Assembly (NCBI RefSeq): GCF_963675635.1
Contig: NZ_OY776488.1
Location: forward strand, 1,277,501 to 1,341,500
Reading direction: 5' to 3'
Length of the DNA: 64,000 nucleotides
From: an uncultured Pseudodesulfovibrio sp.
GTDB taxonomy: Bacteria > Desulfobacterota > Desulfovibrionia > Desulfovibrionales > Desulfovibrionaceae
The number at the start of each line of letters is the position of its first letter. The first letter of the stretch is position 1. The notes beneath the pieces were generated by a model. The model did no database searches, was not told the origin of the DNA, and saw only the letters and a list, made by a program, of their open reading frames with translations. Shown one piece after another: positions 1-10,267 of the stretch. The position numbers and the translations under genes were made by a program.

Positions 1-2621
1 GCGTATTTCATGGAATTTCCTGTCTTTGCCCCACGCTTAGCAGCACCTTCTACGTTAAATGATATACCAGGGTACTTCTGTAACAGCTTCGGTATGAACT
101 GCGCGCGGACCTGACTGACAATTGCGTTGGCATTCCCGACATCGGTATCCACATCTCCTTTCACCGTGACAGTTCGCCATCCATTCACACGGTTGATCTT
201 GGCCCACCCTCGCCCTTCATTAATATCTGCAACTTCACTGAGCGGAACTTGGGAACCATCTTGAGATGTCAGATGAAAGTAATCCAAATCAGCAATAGAA
301 TCACTGTCCTCAGCGGCAATACGAACATTCACCTCATAAGACTCGCCCTGATATTGTATCTCAGCAGCCTCACGCCCAAAAAACGCCGCCCTTAATTGAG
401 ACGCAATCTGTTGGGCATTAAATCCGAAGACAGTAGCTCCGGGCTTGAGTGTCGCCTGAAACTCAGGTTTACCCGGACGGAGATTATCCAGAAGATAAAG
501 CGTTCCGTCATATTGAGATATATTGTTGCGCAGCTCCACAGCCGCAGCCTTGAGTTCATTCAAATCCTTCCCAGAAAGCCGAAACTCAATGGCATTTCCT
601 GCAGGACCAATACTTGGCTGAGTAAATGTCAACGCTACGACATCCGGGAGTTCCCCAACGGCCGCAGCCCAGGCCAATTCCAACTCTCGAATGGAGACCG
701 TCCGTTCTTCTGCGCTCAGCAAATCAGCATAGACCGTCGCGACATGCGCACCAGGTTCATCCGCATATGAGTTCGAATTGAATGCAACCGTAGCAAACCG
801 CACAAGACGCTTCCCTTCTGGCTGCGACGGAGTCAGTTCATCATTCACTCTTTGGAGTCCAGCCAAAACGACACGTGTAACCTCTTCTGTCTTTTTCAAG
901 GGAGTTCCCTGTGGCAATAGGATACTCGCCTGCAACACATCTCCATCTATAGACGGGAAAGCTTCAAACCCTATCCGCCCACTTGCAACCATACCAACAG
1001 AGATGAAGAACACACAAAATACGCCGCCTACAAAAACATATCGCCACCGAATAACCGCATCGACAGTCTTCCCGAGCATATTCTCACGAATCCACTCAAA
1101 CCGTTTTTCAAACGCAACTCTGAATCGTGTCGGAGCTTTTTTCATGTGCGACAGCGAATGGTTGAGATGATTGGGCAGGATACAAAAGGCCTCAACAATA
1201 CTCACCGACAATGTCATTATCAGAACGGCGGGCATTACCCAGAGTACTTTACCAATGCGCCCTTCGATAAGCAGAGCCACAGAACCGAATATACATAAAG
1301 TAGTAATATAAGAAGACAGGACGCCACGCGATACTTCCTTGGTTCCATCCACAGCGGCCCGAAGCGCGGACTTCCCACGCGAAAGATGCGCTGCCACGTT
1401 CTCAGCGATGACGATAGCATCATCCATGATAAGACCAAGTGCCAACAATAAGCCGACCATAGTCAACATGTTAATGGACATTCCGGTCAATTGCATGACC
1501 AGAAATGCCCCCATGAAAGACACTGGCAACCCCATGGCAACCCAGAAAGACAAACGTATATTGAAAAAAAGCCACATAACCAAAAACACAAGGAACAGGC
1601 CCTGCACGCCATTTGAGATCAACATGTCCAAACGGTCACGGACAATTTTGGTAATATTGCGTGTGATTTCAAGGTGAATCCCAGATGGCATATCCGCCCT
1701 TTCCTTTTCCAGAAACGCCTGAATGGCGTCCAGAACCCTCAAGGCATCCTCACCCTTGTTCTTGCCAATGGTTAATTCTCCGGCACGCTGACCGTTAAAC
1801 CATATTTTTTGTTCATCTTTCTCGAAACGATCCGTAATAGTTGCTATATCCCCAAGACGGAGCTCAGCTCCCGTTTTCCCTGAGACGACAATCAGATCTT
1901 CATACTCGTGGACCTTTTTTCGCTCATCGGCAAATCGGATGATATAATCCGCATCTACAGTTTCCAGCATTCCAGCAGGTAAATCCAACGACTGATTTCC
2001 GATGACAGAAGTGATGTCGAAGACTGACAATCCATATTGCATGATATTCTTCATGGGAATTTCCACTCGAATTTCATGATCGGAAAAACCGCCAATGGTC
2101 ACTTCGGCCACACCCGGTAAATCGAGAAGTCTGTCTTTGAGATCTTCACAGTACAATTTGAGATGAGGCGTTGACATTGGACCTGTTACAGCCAAAGCCA
2201 AAACCATATCCGTACGATTGAGCCGCTTGATGATAGGGGCTTCAATTTCTGGCGGAAACGAGTCGATAGCTTCTACTTCAGTACGAATGTCTTCGGCGAA
2301 TTCCTTGATGTCGCCACCTTCGACCATTTCAACCACGACAGTAGCAAGTCCGTCTTGAGCCGTTGAACGCACTTCTTCAACATTGGTCACGCCATCAAGC
2401 GCATCCTCGATACGCTGACAGATTGCTTCTTCAACATCTTCTGCAGTAGCACCGGGATAGACTGCTGTTATGGAAATCTCTGACGGAGTGAAATCAGGAA
2501 AAGTTTCACGCACCATTTTGGGTAAAGCCAAAACACCCATTCCGAGAAACAACAGCATGAACAAGTTTGCCGCAGTTGGATGCTCAGCAAAAAAATCTAT
2601 GAACGACTGACGCTGGCTCAT
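1..2621 (-). CDS. RND efflux transporter permease subunit (3' part cut by window edge)
   Basis: The frame is open from the ATG at 2621 to the window edge, giving about 873 residues of a protein that is usually about 1,030. It begins MSQRQSFIDFFAEHPTAANL, followed by a hydrophobic first membrane segment, a periplasmic porter-like region, and several membrane helices containing the GLIMDDAIVIAENV stretch typical of the RND proton-relay helix (Asp-Asp). The family pumps hydrophobic compounds or drugs across the inner membrane by proton antiport, in complex with a membrane fusion protein and an outer-membrane channel. Its start overlaps the fusion-protein stop (ATGA), so the two are translationally coupled. 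The substrate cannot be told. The C-terminal part lies outside the window. Confidence 0.9.
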   Translation of the reverse strand, partial: MSQRQSFIDFFAEHPTAANLFMLLFLGMGVLALPKMVRETFPDFTPSEISITAVYPGATAEDVEEAICQRIEDALDGVTNVEEVRSTAQDGLATVVVEMVEGGDIKEFAEDIRTEVEAIDSFPPEIEAPIIKRLNRTDMVLALAVTGPMSTPHLKLYCEDLKDRLLDLPGVAEVTIGGFSDHEIRVEIPMKNIMQYGLSVFDITSVIGNQSLDLPAGMLETVDADYIIRFADERKKVHEYEDLIVVSGKTGAELRLGDIATITDRFEKDEQKIWFNGQRAGELTIGKNKGEDALRVLDAIQAFLEKERADMPSGIHLEITRNITKIVRDRLDMLISNGVQGLFLVFLVMWLFFNIRLSFWVAMGLPVSFMGAFLVMQLTGMSINMLTMVGLLLALGLIMDDAIVIAENVAAHLSRGKSALRAAVDGTKEVSRGVLSSYITTLCIFGSVALLIEGRIGKVLWVMPAVLIMTLSVSIVEAFCILPNHLNHSLSHMKKAPTRFRVAFEKRFEWIRENMLGKTVDAVIRWRYVFVGGVFCVFFISVGMVASGRIGFEAFPSIDGDVLQASILLPQGTPLKKTEEVTRVVLAGLQRVNDELTPSQPEGKRLVRFATVAFNSNSYADEPGAHVATVYADLLSAEERTVSIRELELAWAAAVGELPDVVALTFTQPSIGPAGNAIEFRLSGKDLNELKAAAVELRNNISQYDGTLYLLDNLRPGKPEFQATLKPGATVFGFNAQQIASQLRAAFFGREAAEIQYQGESYEVNVRIAAEDSDSIADLDYFHLTSQDGSQVPLSEVADINEGRGWAKINRVNGWRTVTVKGDVDTDVGNANAIVSQVRAQFIPKLLQKYPGISFNVEGAAKRGAKTGNSMKY

Positions 2622-4003
2622 TTGACAGCCACCTTTGCCAACGCTTCATTTTCCATGCGTCGCTGCAGTTCATCGTCCAACGAAGGACTGAGCTTCATAC
2701 CCTCAATTGATGGTATCAATTCCGACACAACAACGCGCTCTCCGCCCAGAACACCGCTACGCAAAACTGCAATGGAAGACTGAATGAAAGCAACTGTCAC
2801 ACGACGACGCTCCAGACGGTTATCTTTCCCCACAACATTGACATAGCCTGCTTCCACAGCCATGCGCGGCACAACCACAAAGGGTTCTGTCGGCCTACCG
2901 AGCAACTCCACCTCGGCATACATATTTTTTATGAGCGGGGTATAATATTCTTTCTGCGCTGTTTTAATGCGATTATCCACGGAAACAAAAACTCCGATAG
3001 TTCGAGTGTCAACATCCACAGCATCCGAGATTCGTGTCACATGCCCTATCCATTCCATGGTCTTTTCCTGGGCCCGCACGCGTATAATGGCATCAATGCC
3101 AAGGAATTGACGAAATTCTTCCATCTGAGGTTGAGACCCGGGAATGGCGACCTGCCCCTGCGGCAGAAGATTTTTGAACGCATGAAGTGGGACCTGCACC
3201 AAAGCCTCATTTTCTCCAAGAGAATCAAGTGTTGCTACGACCTGATTCATTCCGACCGCCTGCCCCAATTCCACATTGGTTGCGGAAATTCGACAATTGA
3301 ACGGTGTTCGTATGATGGTATTGTCTTCATCCAGACGTGCCCCCGCAGTCTTGGAACGAGCCGAGGCCAACTGCGCCATGAGAGAGGCTCTACTCGCTGG
3401 GATTCCATTGAGCGTAGACTGATAATTCTGCACCGCATTTCGCTGAGAAAGGTAACTCTGCTCCTGGGCGTCCAACTCGGACTGGGAGATGACCCCTTGA
3501 CTCACGAGCCGCTTGTTTCGGTCCAGATCCTTGGCCGCCAGTTCCAGGCGACCCTGTTCAACTTCCAATTGCCTGCGAGTATCCCGCTCGGATTGGTCCA
3601 ACTTGCGCAATTCAGCCTGCACACGCTCCACCTCAGCTTCGGACTGCTCCCTGACATACCCTGATGCTGCCGGGTCGATACGCATGAGGATTTCGCCTTT
3701 GGCAAGAACCGAGCCCCTTTCGAACTCGGGATGTACCTCAACTATCTTCCCTGGCACTTCAGCCACGGCATCCCAGACCTGTCCCGGTTGGATATATCCG
3801 TATCCGATAGCACGCGGCACAACCGGCATGGCCTCGGCTTCAATAACCCGAACCAACGTCACCCGTTCTTTCAACGCATTTTTCACAGGTTGTTGCCTGG
3901 TCTTGACCATACCGAGAAAAAACAGAATTCCCATTCCAACAACCGGAACAACCAGGAATCTTTTCCAATAAGGATACTTTCCCTTAAGGCGAGCTATCAT
4001 CAC
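2618..4003 (-). CDS. RND efflux membrane fusion protein (HlyD/AcrA family)
   Basis: This 461-residue periplasmic adaptor has an N-terminal membrane anchor (about residues 15-33), a lipoyl/barrel-sandwich half with the phrase EVPGKIVEVHPEFERGS, a long central coiled-coil hairpin (about 115-190, Gln/Glu/Arg-rich), then the second lipoyl half and beta-barrel. It bridges the RND pump and an outer-membrane channel. The first codon may be GTG at 4003 or ATG at 4000; both overlap the TetR stop, so the exact start is uncertain. It is the middle gene of the regulator, adaptor, pump operon. No outer-membrane channel gene is visible in the window. Confidence 0.92.
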   Translation of the reverse strand: MMIARLKGKYPYWKRFLVVPVVGMGILFFLGMVKTRQQPVKNALKERVTLVRVIEAEAMPVVPRAIGYGYIQPGQVWDAVAEVPGKIVEVHPEFERGSVLAKGEILMRIDPAASGYVREQSEAEVERVQAELRKLDQSERDTRRQLEVEQGRLELAAKDLDRNKRLVSQGVISQSELDAQEQSYLSQRNAVQNYQSTLNGIPASRASLMAQLASARSKTAGARLDEDNTIIRTPFNCRISATNVELGQAVGMNQVVATLDSLGENEALVQVPLHAFKNLLPQGQVAIPGSQPQMEEFRQFLGIDAIIRVRAQEKTMEWIGHVTRISDAVDVDTRTIGVFVSVDNRIKTAQKEYYTPLIKNMYAEVELLGRPTEPFVVVPRMAVEAGYVNVVGKDNRLERRRVTVAFIQSSIAVLRSGVLGGERVVVSELIPSIEGMKLSPSLDDELQRRMENEALAKVAVK

Positions 4004-4680
4004 GTCTCCAGATATTTATTGGGGTCACCAAGATTCAAACCATGACAGACTATTTCAGCAACAGCTTGTTTCATTCTCTCGATTCTTTCAGGAGTGAAGT
4101 TTTCCCAATCAAGCCGCCTGAATAATAGATTTCTGGTCAGGGCATTACCGACAACCGTACCGAACAAAGCATGGGTCTTCAGGATAACCCTTTCACTTTC
4201 GGGATTTTCGCCCTCAATGGTCCCGACCAATACACACAATAATTTATGAATTTTCCCGAGCATACCTTCATAAATGATTTCGAATCCAGCGCCAGGGGTT
4301 GAATACTCCCTCAAGATAAAACGGGAACGATCACTCAAGTCCTCAGACAATATGATATTATCCATAAATGCGAAGAAGAAACGCATCAGCATATGTTCAG
4401 CTTCAGCCTTAACAAGCTTCCCATCGCGCAGCGTGTGTTGAATCATTTCAATTTCGCTCTTCATCTGATCACTACCACGTTTGACAACATACCTGGCTAC
4501 CGCCAGATACAACCCTTCCTTGCCGCCAAAATGATATGGTATGGCCGCTTGATTAACTCCGGCCATTTGTGCAAGTTCGCGCGTTCTCGTACCTTCGAAC
4601 CCCTGCAAGCCAAACAAGTGCATGCCGGCTTTAAGAAGTTGAAGCTTCGTTTCTTCAGGTGATATTCTCTGTTTTCTCAT
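4000..4680 (-). CDS. TetR/CecR-type transcriptional regulator of the efflux operon
   Basis: This 226-residue protein has an N-terminal TetR helix-turn-helix (residues about 10-60; GTRTRELAQMAGVNQAAIPY then HFGGKEGLY) and a C-terminal ligand domain resembling the CecR/DUF1956 type. Such proteins repress neighbouring transporter genes until a ligand binds. It is first in the operon, with its stop overlapping the start of the fusion-protein gene, and a perfect 10-bp-arm palindrome lies 17 bp upstream of its start. Autorepression of the whole operon is therefore a reasonable inference. The ligand is unknown. Confidence 0.9.
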   Translation of the reverse strand: MRKQRISPEETKLQLLKAGMHLFGLQGFEGTRTRELAQMAGVNQAAIPYHFGGKEGLYLAVARYVVKRGSDQMKSEIEMIQHTLRDGKLVKAEAEHMLMRFFFAFMDNIILSEDLSDRSRFILREYSTPGAGFEIIYEGMLGKIHKLLCVLVGTIEGENPESERVILKTHALFGTVVGNALTRNLLFRRLDWENFTPERIERMKQAVAEIVCHGLNLGDPNKYLET

Positions 4681-4696
4681 AACGTTACCCTATTTA

Positions 4697-4721
4697 ATTC
4701 ATTTGAATCAATCAAATGAAT
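4697..4721. promoter_or_regulatory. Palindromic operator upstream of the TetR/RND operon
   Basis: Two perfect 10-bp arms (attcatttga and tcaaatgaat) are separated by 5 bp (atcaa). The palindrome sits just before the TetR start and between two divergent regulator genes. Its size and symmetry fit a TetR dimer site. That it binds this particular regulator is inference. Confidence 0.65.
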
Positions 4722-4846
4722 AAACCACTCCTGTCGTAGAGTCAATCGCTTTTGGCAACGAAAAGGTTACATGATATTCGTTCGCCACTGATAAAAACGG
4801 CAGAAATGGTCAAGACTCTTCTCCCCTAGCCCCGTAGTCTGCCCTC

Positions 4847-5755
4847 ATGGGAAACACGATGAAGAACACAACCAAGAACCTGTATTTCGAACGAATGCAC
4901 TCGGTATTGCTACATATTCAGGCTAATCTTGACGAAGACATGACGCTTGAATCTCTAGCCAGCATGACCTTTTTTTCTCCGACACACTTCCATCGGATTT
5001 TCAAAGGCATGTTCGGCGAAACCGTTGTCGAGCACATTCGCCGAATTCGCATGGAAAGAGCGGCAATGAGACTCGCACTGGGAACATCCTCAGTGACGGA
5101 GTCCTCTTTCGATGCGGGGTATGAAACGGTTGAGTCCTTTAGTCGGGCATTCAAAAAAATGTTTGAATGCCCACCATCAAAATACCCTGAAAAACACTGG
5201 AAGACCTTATATGCGAGGCTTTCCGGCTCCATTCACTACCTGCCAGAAACTGCGCGCAACGGGTTGGTAGTCACAAACCAGAAGGAGACAGACATGGACG
5301 TTAGAATTGAAAAAGTAGAACCAACACGGGTTGCGTTCGTCAGACACGTCGGTCCGTATATCGAATGCGACACAGCGTGGAAGACACTGTGCACCTGGGC
5401 GGAAAAAGAAGGGCTTTTCGCAACCATGCCTAAATTCATCGGCATTTGTTACGATGATCCGCAGGTCACACCTGCGGACAAAATTCGATATGATGCCTGC
5501 TTCACCGTCAGTGATGATATTGAAGCAAGTGGTGAAATCGGCATTCAAACACTGGTCGCGGGCGACTATGCTGTCACCACGCACAAAGGACCGTATACCG
5601 GTCTGGAACAGACCTATGGCAAGCTCATGGGCCAATGGCTACCAAAAAGCGGCCGGGAGTTCAGGGAAGAACCCAGCTTTGAGGTCTATTTGAACTCACC
5701 GGACCAGACGTCGCCTGAAGAATTGCTGACAGATATCTACCTTCCCCTCAAATAA
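4847..5755 (+). CDS. AraC-family regulator with C-terminal GyrI-like effector domain
   Basis: This 302-residue protein has two AraC-type helix-turn-helix motifs at the N-terminus (residues about 15-110; TLESLASMTFFSPTHFHRIF and the second motif around FDAGYETVESFSRAFKKMF) followed by a GyrI-like/SOUL-fold domain from about residue 147 (VRIEKVEPTRVAFVRHVGPY). The order HTH then GyrI-like is that of Rob- and BmrR-like multidrug-responsive regulators, which activate stress or efflux genes on binding small molecules. It lies divergently beside the RND efflux operon, which hints at a role in it, but no direct evidence is visible. A second possible start is ATG at 4859. It ends at a strong terminator. 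Confidence 0.9.
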   Translation: MGNTMKNTTKNLYFERMHSVLLHIQANLDEDMTLESLASMTFFSPTHFHRIFKGMFGETVVEHIRRIRMERAAMRLALGTSSVTESSFDAGYETVESFSRAFKKMFECPPSKYPEKHWKTLYARLSGSIHYLPETARNGLVVTNQKETDMDVRIEKVEPTRVAFVRHVGPYIECDTAWKTLCTWAEKEGLFATMPKFIGICYDDPQVTPADKIRYDACFTVSDDIEASGEIGIQTLVAGDYAVTTHKGPYTGLEQTYGKLMGQWLPKSGREFREEPSFEVYLNSPDQTSPEELLTDIYLPLK

Positions 5756-5759
5756 GAAA

Positions 5760-5787
5760 AAGGCCCGGTGCAATCGCACCGGGCCTT
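5760..5787. terminator. Intrinsic terminator between convergent genes
   Basis: A 12-bp GC-rich stem (aaggcccggtgc paired with gcaccgggcctt) with a 4-nt loop lies between the ends of the AraC-type gene and asnS. The symmetric ends mean that it can serve both strands. Confidence 0.8.
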
Positions 5788-5813
5788 CGTTTATCAATAA
5801 TATTGATGGGCAC

Positions 5814-7181
5814 CTAAAAATCAAGACTCTTGGGAGTCCTCGGGAACGGCATGACATCGCGGATATTGGACACACCCGTCACAAGCATGAGCATACGCTC
5901 AAACCCCATACCAAAACCGGCATGCGGTGCAGTGCCGTATTTACGGGAATCAAGATACCACCAGTAATCTTCCTTATCGAGCCCCATTTCGTCCATGCGG
6001 GCCAGCAACACATCCATGCGTTCCTCACGCTGACTGCCGCCAATCAGCTCACCGATACGCGGTACCAGACAATCCATGGCGGCCACTGTCTTGTTGTCAT
6101 CATTCATGCGCATGTAGAAGGGTTTGATGGTCTTGGGATAATCATAGACATAGACGGGCTTCTTGAACTGCTCCTCGCACAAATAGCGTTCATGCTCGGT
6201 TTGCAGATCCATACCCCACTCCACCGGATACTCGAACTCCTTCTTGGTCTTCTGAAGGATGTCGATGGCTTCGGTGTAAGGCAACCGCTTGAACGGTTCT
6301 TTCAAGATCGTTTCCAGCGTGGGCATAAGTCCCTTGTCGACCCACTGGGCGAACAATTCCACGTCCTCGGCACAATTATCGAGCATGTGAGTAATAAGGT
6401 ACTTGATCATCTCCTCGCCCAAATCCATATCTTCAGACAGATCGGCAAAGGCAATTTCCGGTTCGATCATCCAGAACTCGGCTACGTGACGCGGCGTGTT
6501 GGAATTCTCTGCGCGGAAGGTTGGCCCGAAAGTATATACATCACCAAGCGACAATGCGAACATCTCCGCAGACAACTGCCCTGACACGGTCAACTGGGAC
6601 GGTTTGCCGAAAAAATCCTCTTCAGGCGGCAATTGGGAACCGGCCTCCAGACTTGTCACACGGAACATCTCGCCCGCACCTTCGCAGTCCGAGCCGGTGA
6701 TGATCGGCGTGTGAACGTAAAAGAACTCCTTCTCGGAGAAGAACTTATGCACGCCCTGAGCAAGAGCGGAACGCATACGAAACATGGCGCTGTACTTGTT
6801 GGTACGGGGGCGCAGATGGGCAATGGTACGCAGAAATTCGTCGGAATGACGTTTCTTCTGCAAAGGAAATGTTTCCTGATCCGCTTCACCTATTACCTCA
6901 AGAGCCGTGCCTCGCACTTCCCACTTCTGCCCTTTGCCGGGCGATTCAACCAGCTCACCGGAAATGGCTACGGAGGCACCTGTGCCAACCCTGGTCAAAG
7001 CCTCTTCTATCTCGGGAGTGTGATCCACAATGGCCTGAATGGTCGACAGACAGGAACCGTCGTTGAGAGACAGAAAAGAGAAACCCTTGCTGTCACGCTT
7101 GGAACGTACCCACCCCTTGATGATAATTTCTTCCATCGGAGCAGCAGCGTTCAATGCGTCTTTTATCTTAGTCCGTTTCAT
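5814..7181 (-). CDS. asnS: Asparagine--tRNA ligase
   Basis: This 455-residue class II aminoacyl-tRNA synthetase charges tRNA-Asn with asparagine in the cytoplasm. It has an N-terminal OB-fold anticodon-binding domain (residues about 17-100; [21 protein letters not shown]), a class II motif 2 region ([20 protein letters not shown]) and motif 3 near the C-terminus ([10 protein letters not shown]). The length is normal for the family. Sequence style favours AsnRS over AspRS, which is longer and has a GAD insertion. It stands alone on the minus strand, divergent from ftsY. Confidence 0.95.
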   Translation of the reverse strand: MKRTKIKDALNAAAPMEEIIIKGWVRSKRDSKGFSFLSLNDGSCLSTIQAIVDHTPEIEEALTRVGTGASVAISGELVESPGKGQKWEVRGTALEVIGEADQETFPLQKKRHSDEFLRTIAHLRPRTNKYSAMFRMRSALAQGVHKFFSEKEFFYVHTPIITGSDCEGAGEMFRVTSLEAGSQLPPEEDFFGKPSQLTVSGQLSAEMFALSLGDVYTFGPTFRAENSNTPRHVAEFWMIEPEIAFADLSEDMDLGEEMIKYLITHMLDNCAEDVELFAQWVDKGLMPTLETILKEPFKRLPYTEAIDILQKTKKEFEYPVEWGMDLQTEHERYLCEEQFKKPVYVYDYPKTIKPFYMRMNDDNKTVAAMDCLVPRIGELIGGSQREERMDVLLARMDEMGLDKEDYWWYLDSRKYGTAPHAGFGMGFERMLMLVTGVSNIRDVMPFPRTPKSLDF

Positions 7182-7333
7182 ATAAAATATCCTCGCGGTG
7201 ATTTTTCCATGTTCCTAGCTTCTCACACGAAGAATGGCAACATCCTGAAGCAGCATATCCTCTATTGCCACCGGAAGTCAGGTAGGCTATTAACTACGCC
7301 CTAACAACATAGACACACAATCATGAGGTTCTC

Positions 7334-8725
7334 ATGGGATTTTTCAGCAAACTGAAAAAAGCCTGGTCCAGCCCGGAAGATGCGGCACAACAGGCTCTTG
7401 ACGAATATAAAAAAGAAAAAGGCATAGACATCGAGGAGCGCGTCGCTCCCGAACCGGACCCCCCTGCCCAGGAGTTGGTCGAAGAATCCACTCCCGCGCC
7501 AGAGACCGACGCTGCCCCCACACCAAGCGAAGACTGGCAGGCAGGCTTGACCCTGTCTCTCCGCCAGGCAGAACCCAAACTCTCACAATGGCTGACTATA
7601 ATTGTGGAAGGTGTGGATGAAAAAGGCCAACCCCTCTGGGATCGCCTTGCCTTTCTTTTCAAGGCTCTGGGCGCACCGGATGCCGAATCCAAGGAGTTCA
7701 TCGCCAAGTTTGACGCATGGCTCGATGAAATGGGTTATGTTCTTGTCGCAGAATTCAAATCCGAATTACAGTACAGACTGGCGCTGGCACTAGACCTTGA
7801 AGACGAAGAAGATGAACGCGACCGTCTGTTCCTCAAACTTTCCGAAGGCATCTCCAAAACCCGCGAGCAGATCACCAAACGCATCGACAACCTGCTCTCC
7901 ACCCACTCATCCCTGAATGACGAGTTCTGGGAAGAATTTGAGGAAATCCTCATCATGGCGGACGTTGGTATGGAAGCGGCCAACCAGCTCATGGACAATC
8001 TCAAGGCTCGCGCCCGCAAAGCCGGCACCGACAACCCGGACAACTTCAAGGACATCCTGCGCGACGAGTTGGAAGACATTTTCAAGGTTCCGCCCCGTAT
8101 TGAGGCAGTGAATCCCCCTGAAGTTCTCATGATGGTCGGCGTCAACGGTGTAGGAAAAACCACCACCATTGCCAAGCTGGCTTATCGCGCCCAGATGCAG
8201 GGCCGCAAAGTTCTCATTGCCGCAGGCGACACTTTTCGGGCAGCCGCCATTGAGCAGCTTGAAGTGTGGGCCAACCGCATCGGCGCGGGCTTCTTTGCGA
8301 AGACCGAAGGCTCAGACCCGGCGGCCGTTGCATTTGAAGCCATGGACAAGGCCATCAGCGAGGGATATGACCTGCTGCTGCTTGATACGGCAGGCAGGTT
8401 GCATACCAAAACCAACCTGATGGAAGAATTGACGAAAATCCAACGGGTCGTCGGCAAGAAGCATGAAGGTGCTCCTCACCGCAACGTGTTGGTCATCGAC
8501 GCCACCACCGGCCAGAACGCCCTGTCTCAGACCAAACTGTTCAACGAGGCTGTTGGCGTGGACGAAATAATCCTGACCAAGCTGGACGGCACGGCCAAAG
8601 GCGGTGTAGTAGTAGCAGTAACTCTGCAAAACAAACTGCCGATAACCTACGTCGGCCTGGGCGAAAAGATGGAAGATCTCCGCCCGTTCAACGGCAAGGA
8701 TTTTGCCAAGGCACTTCTTACATAA
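7334..8725 (+). CDS. ftsY: Signal recognition particle receptor FtsY
   Basis: This 463-residue SRP receptor GTPase docks ribosome-SRP complexes at the membrane. The first about 110 residues are acidic and Pro/Glu-rich (the membrane-targeting A domain). They are followed by the N helical bundle and the G domain, with the P-loop GVNGVGKTTT from residue 269, DTAGRLHTKTNLMEEL, and TKLDGTAKGG near the end. It lies directly upstream of the S1-repeat gene with a 24-bp gap, so the two may be cotranscribed. Confidence 0.96.
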   Translation: MGFFSKLKKAWSSPEDAAQQALDEYKKEKGIDIEERVAPEPDPPAQELVEESTPAPETDAAPTPSEDWQAGLTLSLRQAEPKLSQWLTIIVEGVDEKGQPLWDRLAFLFKALGAPDAESKEFIAKFDAWLDEMGYVLVAEFKSELQYRLALALDLEDEEDERDRLFLKLSEGISKTREQITKRIDNLLSTHSSLNDEFWEEFEEILIMADVGMEAANQLMDNLKARARKAGTDNPDNFKDILRDELEDIFKVPPRIEAVNPPEVLMMVGVNGVGKTTTIAKLAYRAQMQGRKVLIAAGDTFRAAAIEQLEVWANRIGAGFFAKTEGSDPAAVAFEAMDKAISEGYDLLLLDTAGRLHTKTNLMEELTKIQRVVGKKHEGAPHRNVLVIDATTGQNALSQTKLFNEAVGVDEIILTKLDGTAKGGVVVAVTLQNKLPITYVGLGEKMEDLRPFNGKDFAKALLT

Positions 8726-8749
8726 CCTTTTTAAAGAACGGTAATCATT

Positions 8750-10219
8750 GTGTCCGAAGAATTCAAAGAGCGTAACGGCGTGGAAGAAGGCGAAGAGAGC
8801 TTTGCCGAACTGTTCGAGCAGTACAGCGAAGGCGGCGGCGACAACCTGAACATTGGCGACAAAGTCTCTGGCACAGTCATCCAGGTCGGTGAAAGCACGA
8901 TTTTCGTGGACACCGGAACCAAGCTGGACGGCATCGTGGAAAAGGCAGAAATGCTGGACGAGGATGGCAACTGCACCGTAGCCGATGGCGACACCGTAGA
9001 GCTCTACGTGGTCGGCAAGGACTCCGGTGGCATCAAATTGTCCCGTGCGATCTCCGGCATTGGTGGTCTGGCCATGCTGGAAGAAGCCAGGAACAACAAC
9101 CTCCCCGTAGAAGGCAAAGTCGAATCCACCTGCAAAGGCGGTTTCAACGTCACTCTGATGCAGCGCCGCGCATTCTGCCCGGTCAGCCAGATTGACAGCC
9201 GATTTGTGGAGAATCCCGAAGAATACGTGGGGAAGACTCTGGAATTCCTGGTGACCAAGCTGGAACAGCATGGTCGCAACATCGTTGTATCTCGCCGTTC
9301 CCTGCTGGAACGCGACGCTGCAGAAGCTGCCGAAACCTTTGTCTCCGACACCAAAGTCGGCGATGAAGTGGAAGGCACCATCACCCGCCTGGCCGCTTTT
9401 GGCGCCTTCGTCGAGATCATGCCCGGCCTGGAAGGGCTGGTACATATCTCCCAGATTTCCTACGGGCGCATCGGTCACCCCGAAGAATCCGTCACCGTAG
9501 GTCAGAAGGTCAAAGCCAAGATTGTTGGAATCGACCATGATGACAAGGGCCGCCTCAAGATTTCCCTGTCCATGAAAGAACTGGCTCAGGACCCCTGGGA
9601 CACCCTTTCCGCCACCTTTACGGAAGGCGACAAGGTCACCGGCAAGGTTGTCCGTCTGGCTGATTTCGGCGCATTCGTCGAGATCGCTCCCGGCGTGGAC
9701 GGTTTGGTGCATGTCTCTGAAATGAGCTACACAAAACGCATCAACAAACCTGCGGACTTCGTATCCGAAGGTCAGGTAGTCTCGGTTAAGATCAAGTCAA
9801 TTGATCTGGAGAAACGGCGCATCGGCCTGTCCATGAAAGACGCTGAAGGCGACCCGTGGTTCGATGTGGCTGAAAAATATCAGCCCGGCCAAAAGGTCGA
9901 AGGCACTGTGGAAAAGCAGGAACAGTTCGGCATATTCATCCAGCTTGAACCCGGTATTACCGGCCTGTTGCCCAAGTCAGTCATCGCCCGTTCCGAAAAA
10001 CCAGCGGCCTTTGAAAAGCTGCACGCCGGAGACACTGTTGAAGTGGTCATCGGCGAAGTCAAAGTCAATGAACGCAGGATTTCCCTGACCACTGGCGATG
10101 TACAGGACGACGGCGACTGGAAGCAGTTCGCCCCCAAGAAGCAAAAGGCTTCTGAGGTGTCCGGTGGCATGGGGCTGCTTGGTGACAAGTTGCAAGCCGC
10201 TTTCAACAAAAAGAAATAA
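8750..10219 (+). CDS. Ribosomal protein S1-like protein with five S1 domains
   Basis: This 489-residue RNA-binding protein has five S1 (OB-fold) repeats at roughly residues 30-100, 115-190, 200-275, 288-362 and 372-448. The third and fourth are the most typical (FGAFVEIMPGLEGLVHIS and FGAFVEIAPGVDGLVHVS). Bacterial S1 proteins help mRNA bind the 30S subunit. The canonical form has six repeats and about 550 residues, so this may be either the rpsA gene of this organism or a shorter paralogue; the window cannot decide. The start is GTG. It ends at a strong terminator. Confidence 0.88.
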   Translation: MSEEFKERNGVEEGEESFAELFEQYSEGGGDNLNIGDKVSGTVIQVGESTIFVDTGTKLDGIVEKAEMLDEDGNCTVADGDTVELYVVGKDSGGIKLSRAISGIGGLAMLEEARNNNLPVEGKVESTCKGGFNVTLMQRRAFCPVSQIDSRFVENPEEYVGKTLEFLVTKLEQHGRNIVVSRRSLLERDAAEAAETFVSDTKVGDEVEGTITRLAAFGAFVEIMPGLEGLVHISQISYGRIGHPEESVTVGQKVKAKIVGIDHDDKGRLKISLSMKELAQDPWDTLSATFTEGDKVTGKVVRLADFGAFVEIAPGVDGLVHVSEMSYTKRINKPADFVSEGQVVSVKIKSIDLEKRRIGLSMKDAEGDPWFDVAEKYQPGQKVEGTVEKQEQFGIFIQLEPGITGLLPKSVIARSEKPAAFEKLHAGDTVEVVIGEVKVNERRISLTTGDVQDDGDWKQFAPKKQKASEVSGGMGLLGDKLQAAFNKKK

Positions 10220-10231
10220 ATCACACTCAAA

Positions 10232-10267
10232 AAAAGCCCCGGCAACCTTCTGGTTGCCGGGGCTTTT
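10232..10267. terminator. Intrinsic terminator after the S1-like gene
   Basis: A GC-rich stem (gccccggcaacc paired with ggttgccggggc, 4-nt loop) flanked by A-run and T-run lies between convergent genes and can act in both directions. Its right end just touches the stop codon of the minus-strand hypothetical gene. Confidence 0.88.

Noticed and set aside
8312-9712. Long minus-strand open frame opposite ftsY and the S1-like gene
   Set aside because: It is the antisense shadow of two well-supported genes with strong codon bias.
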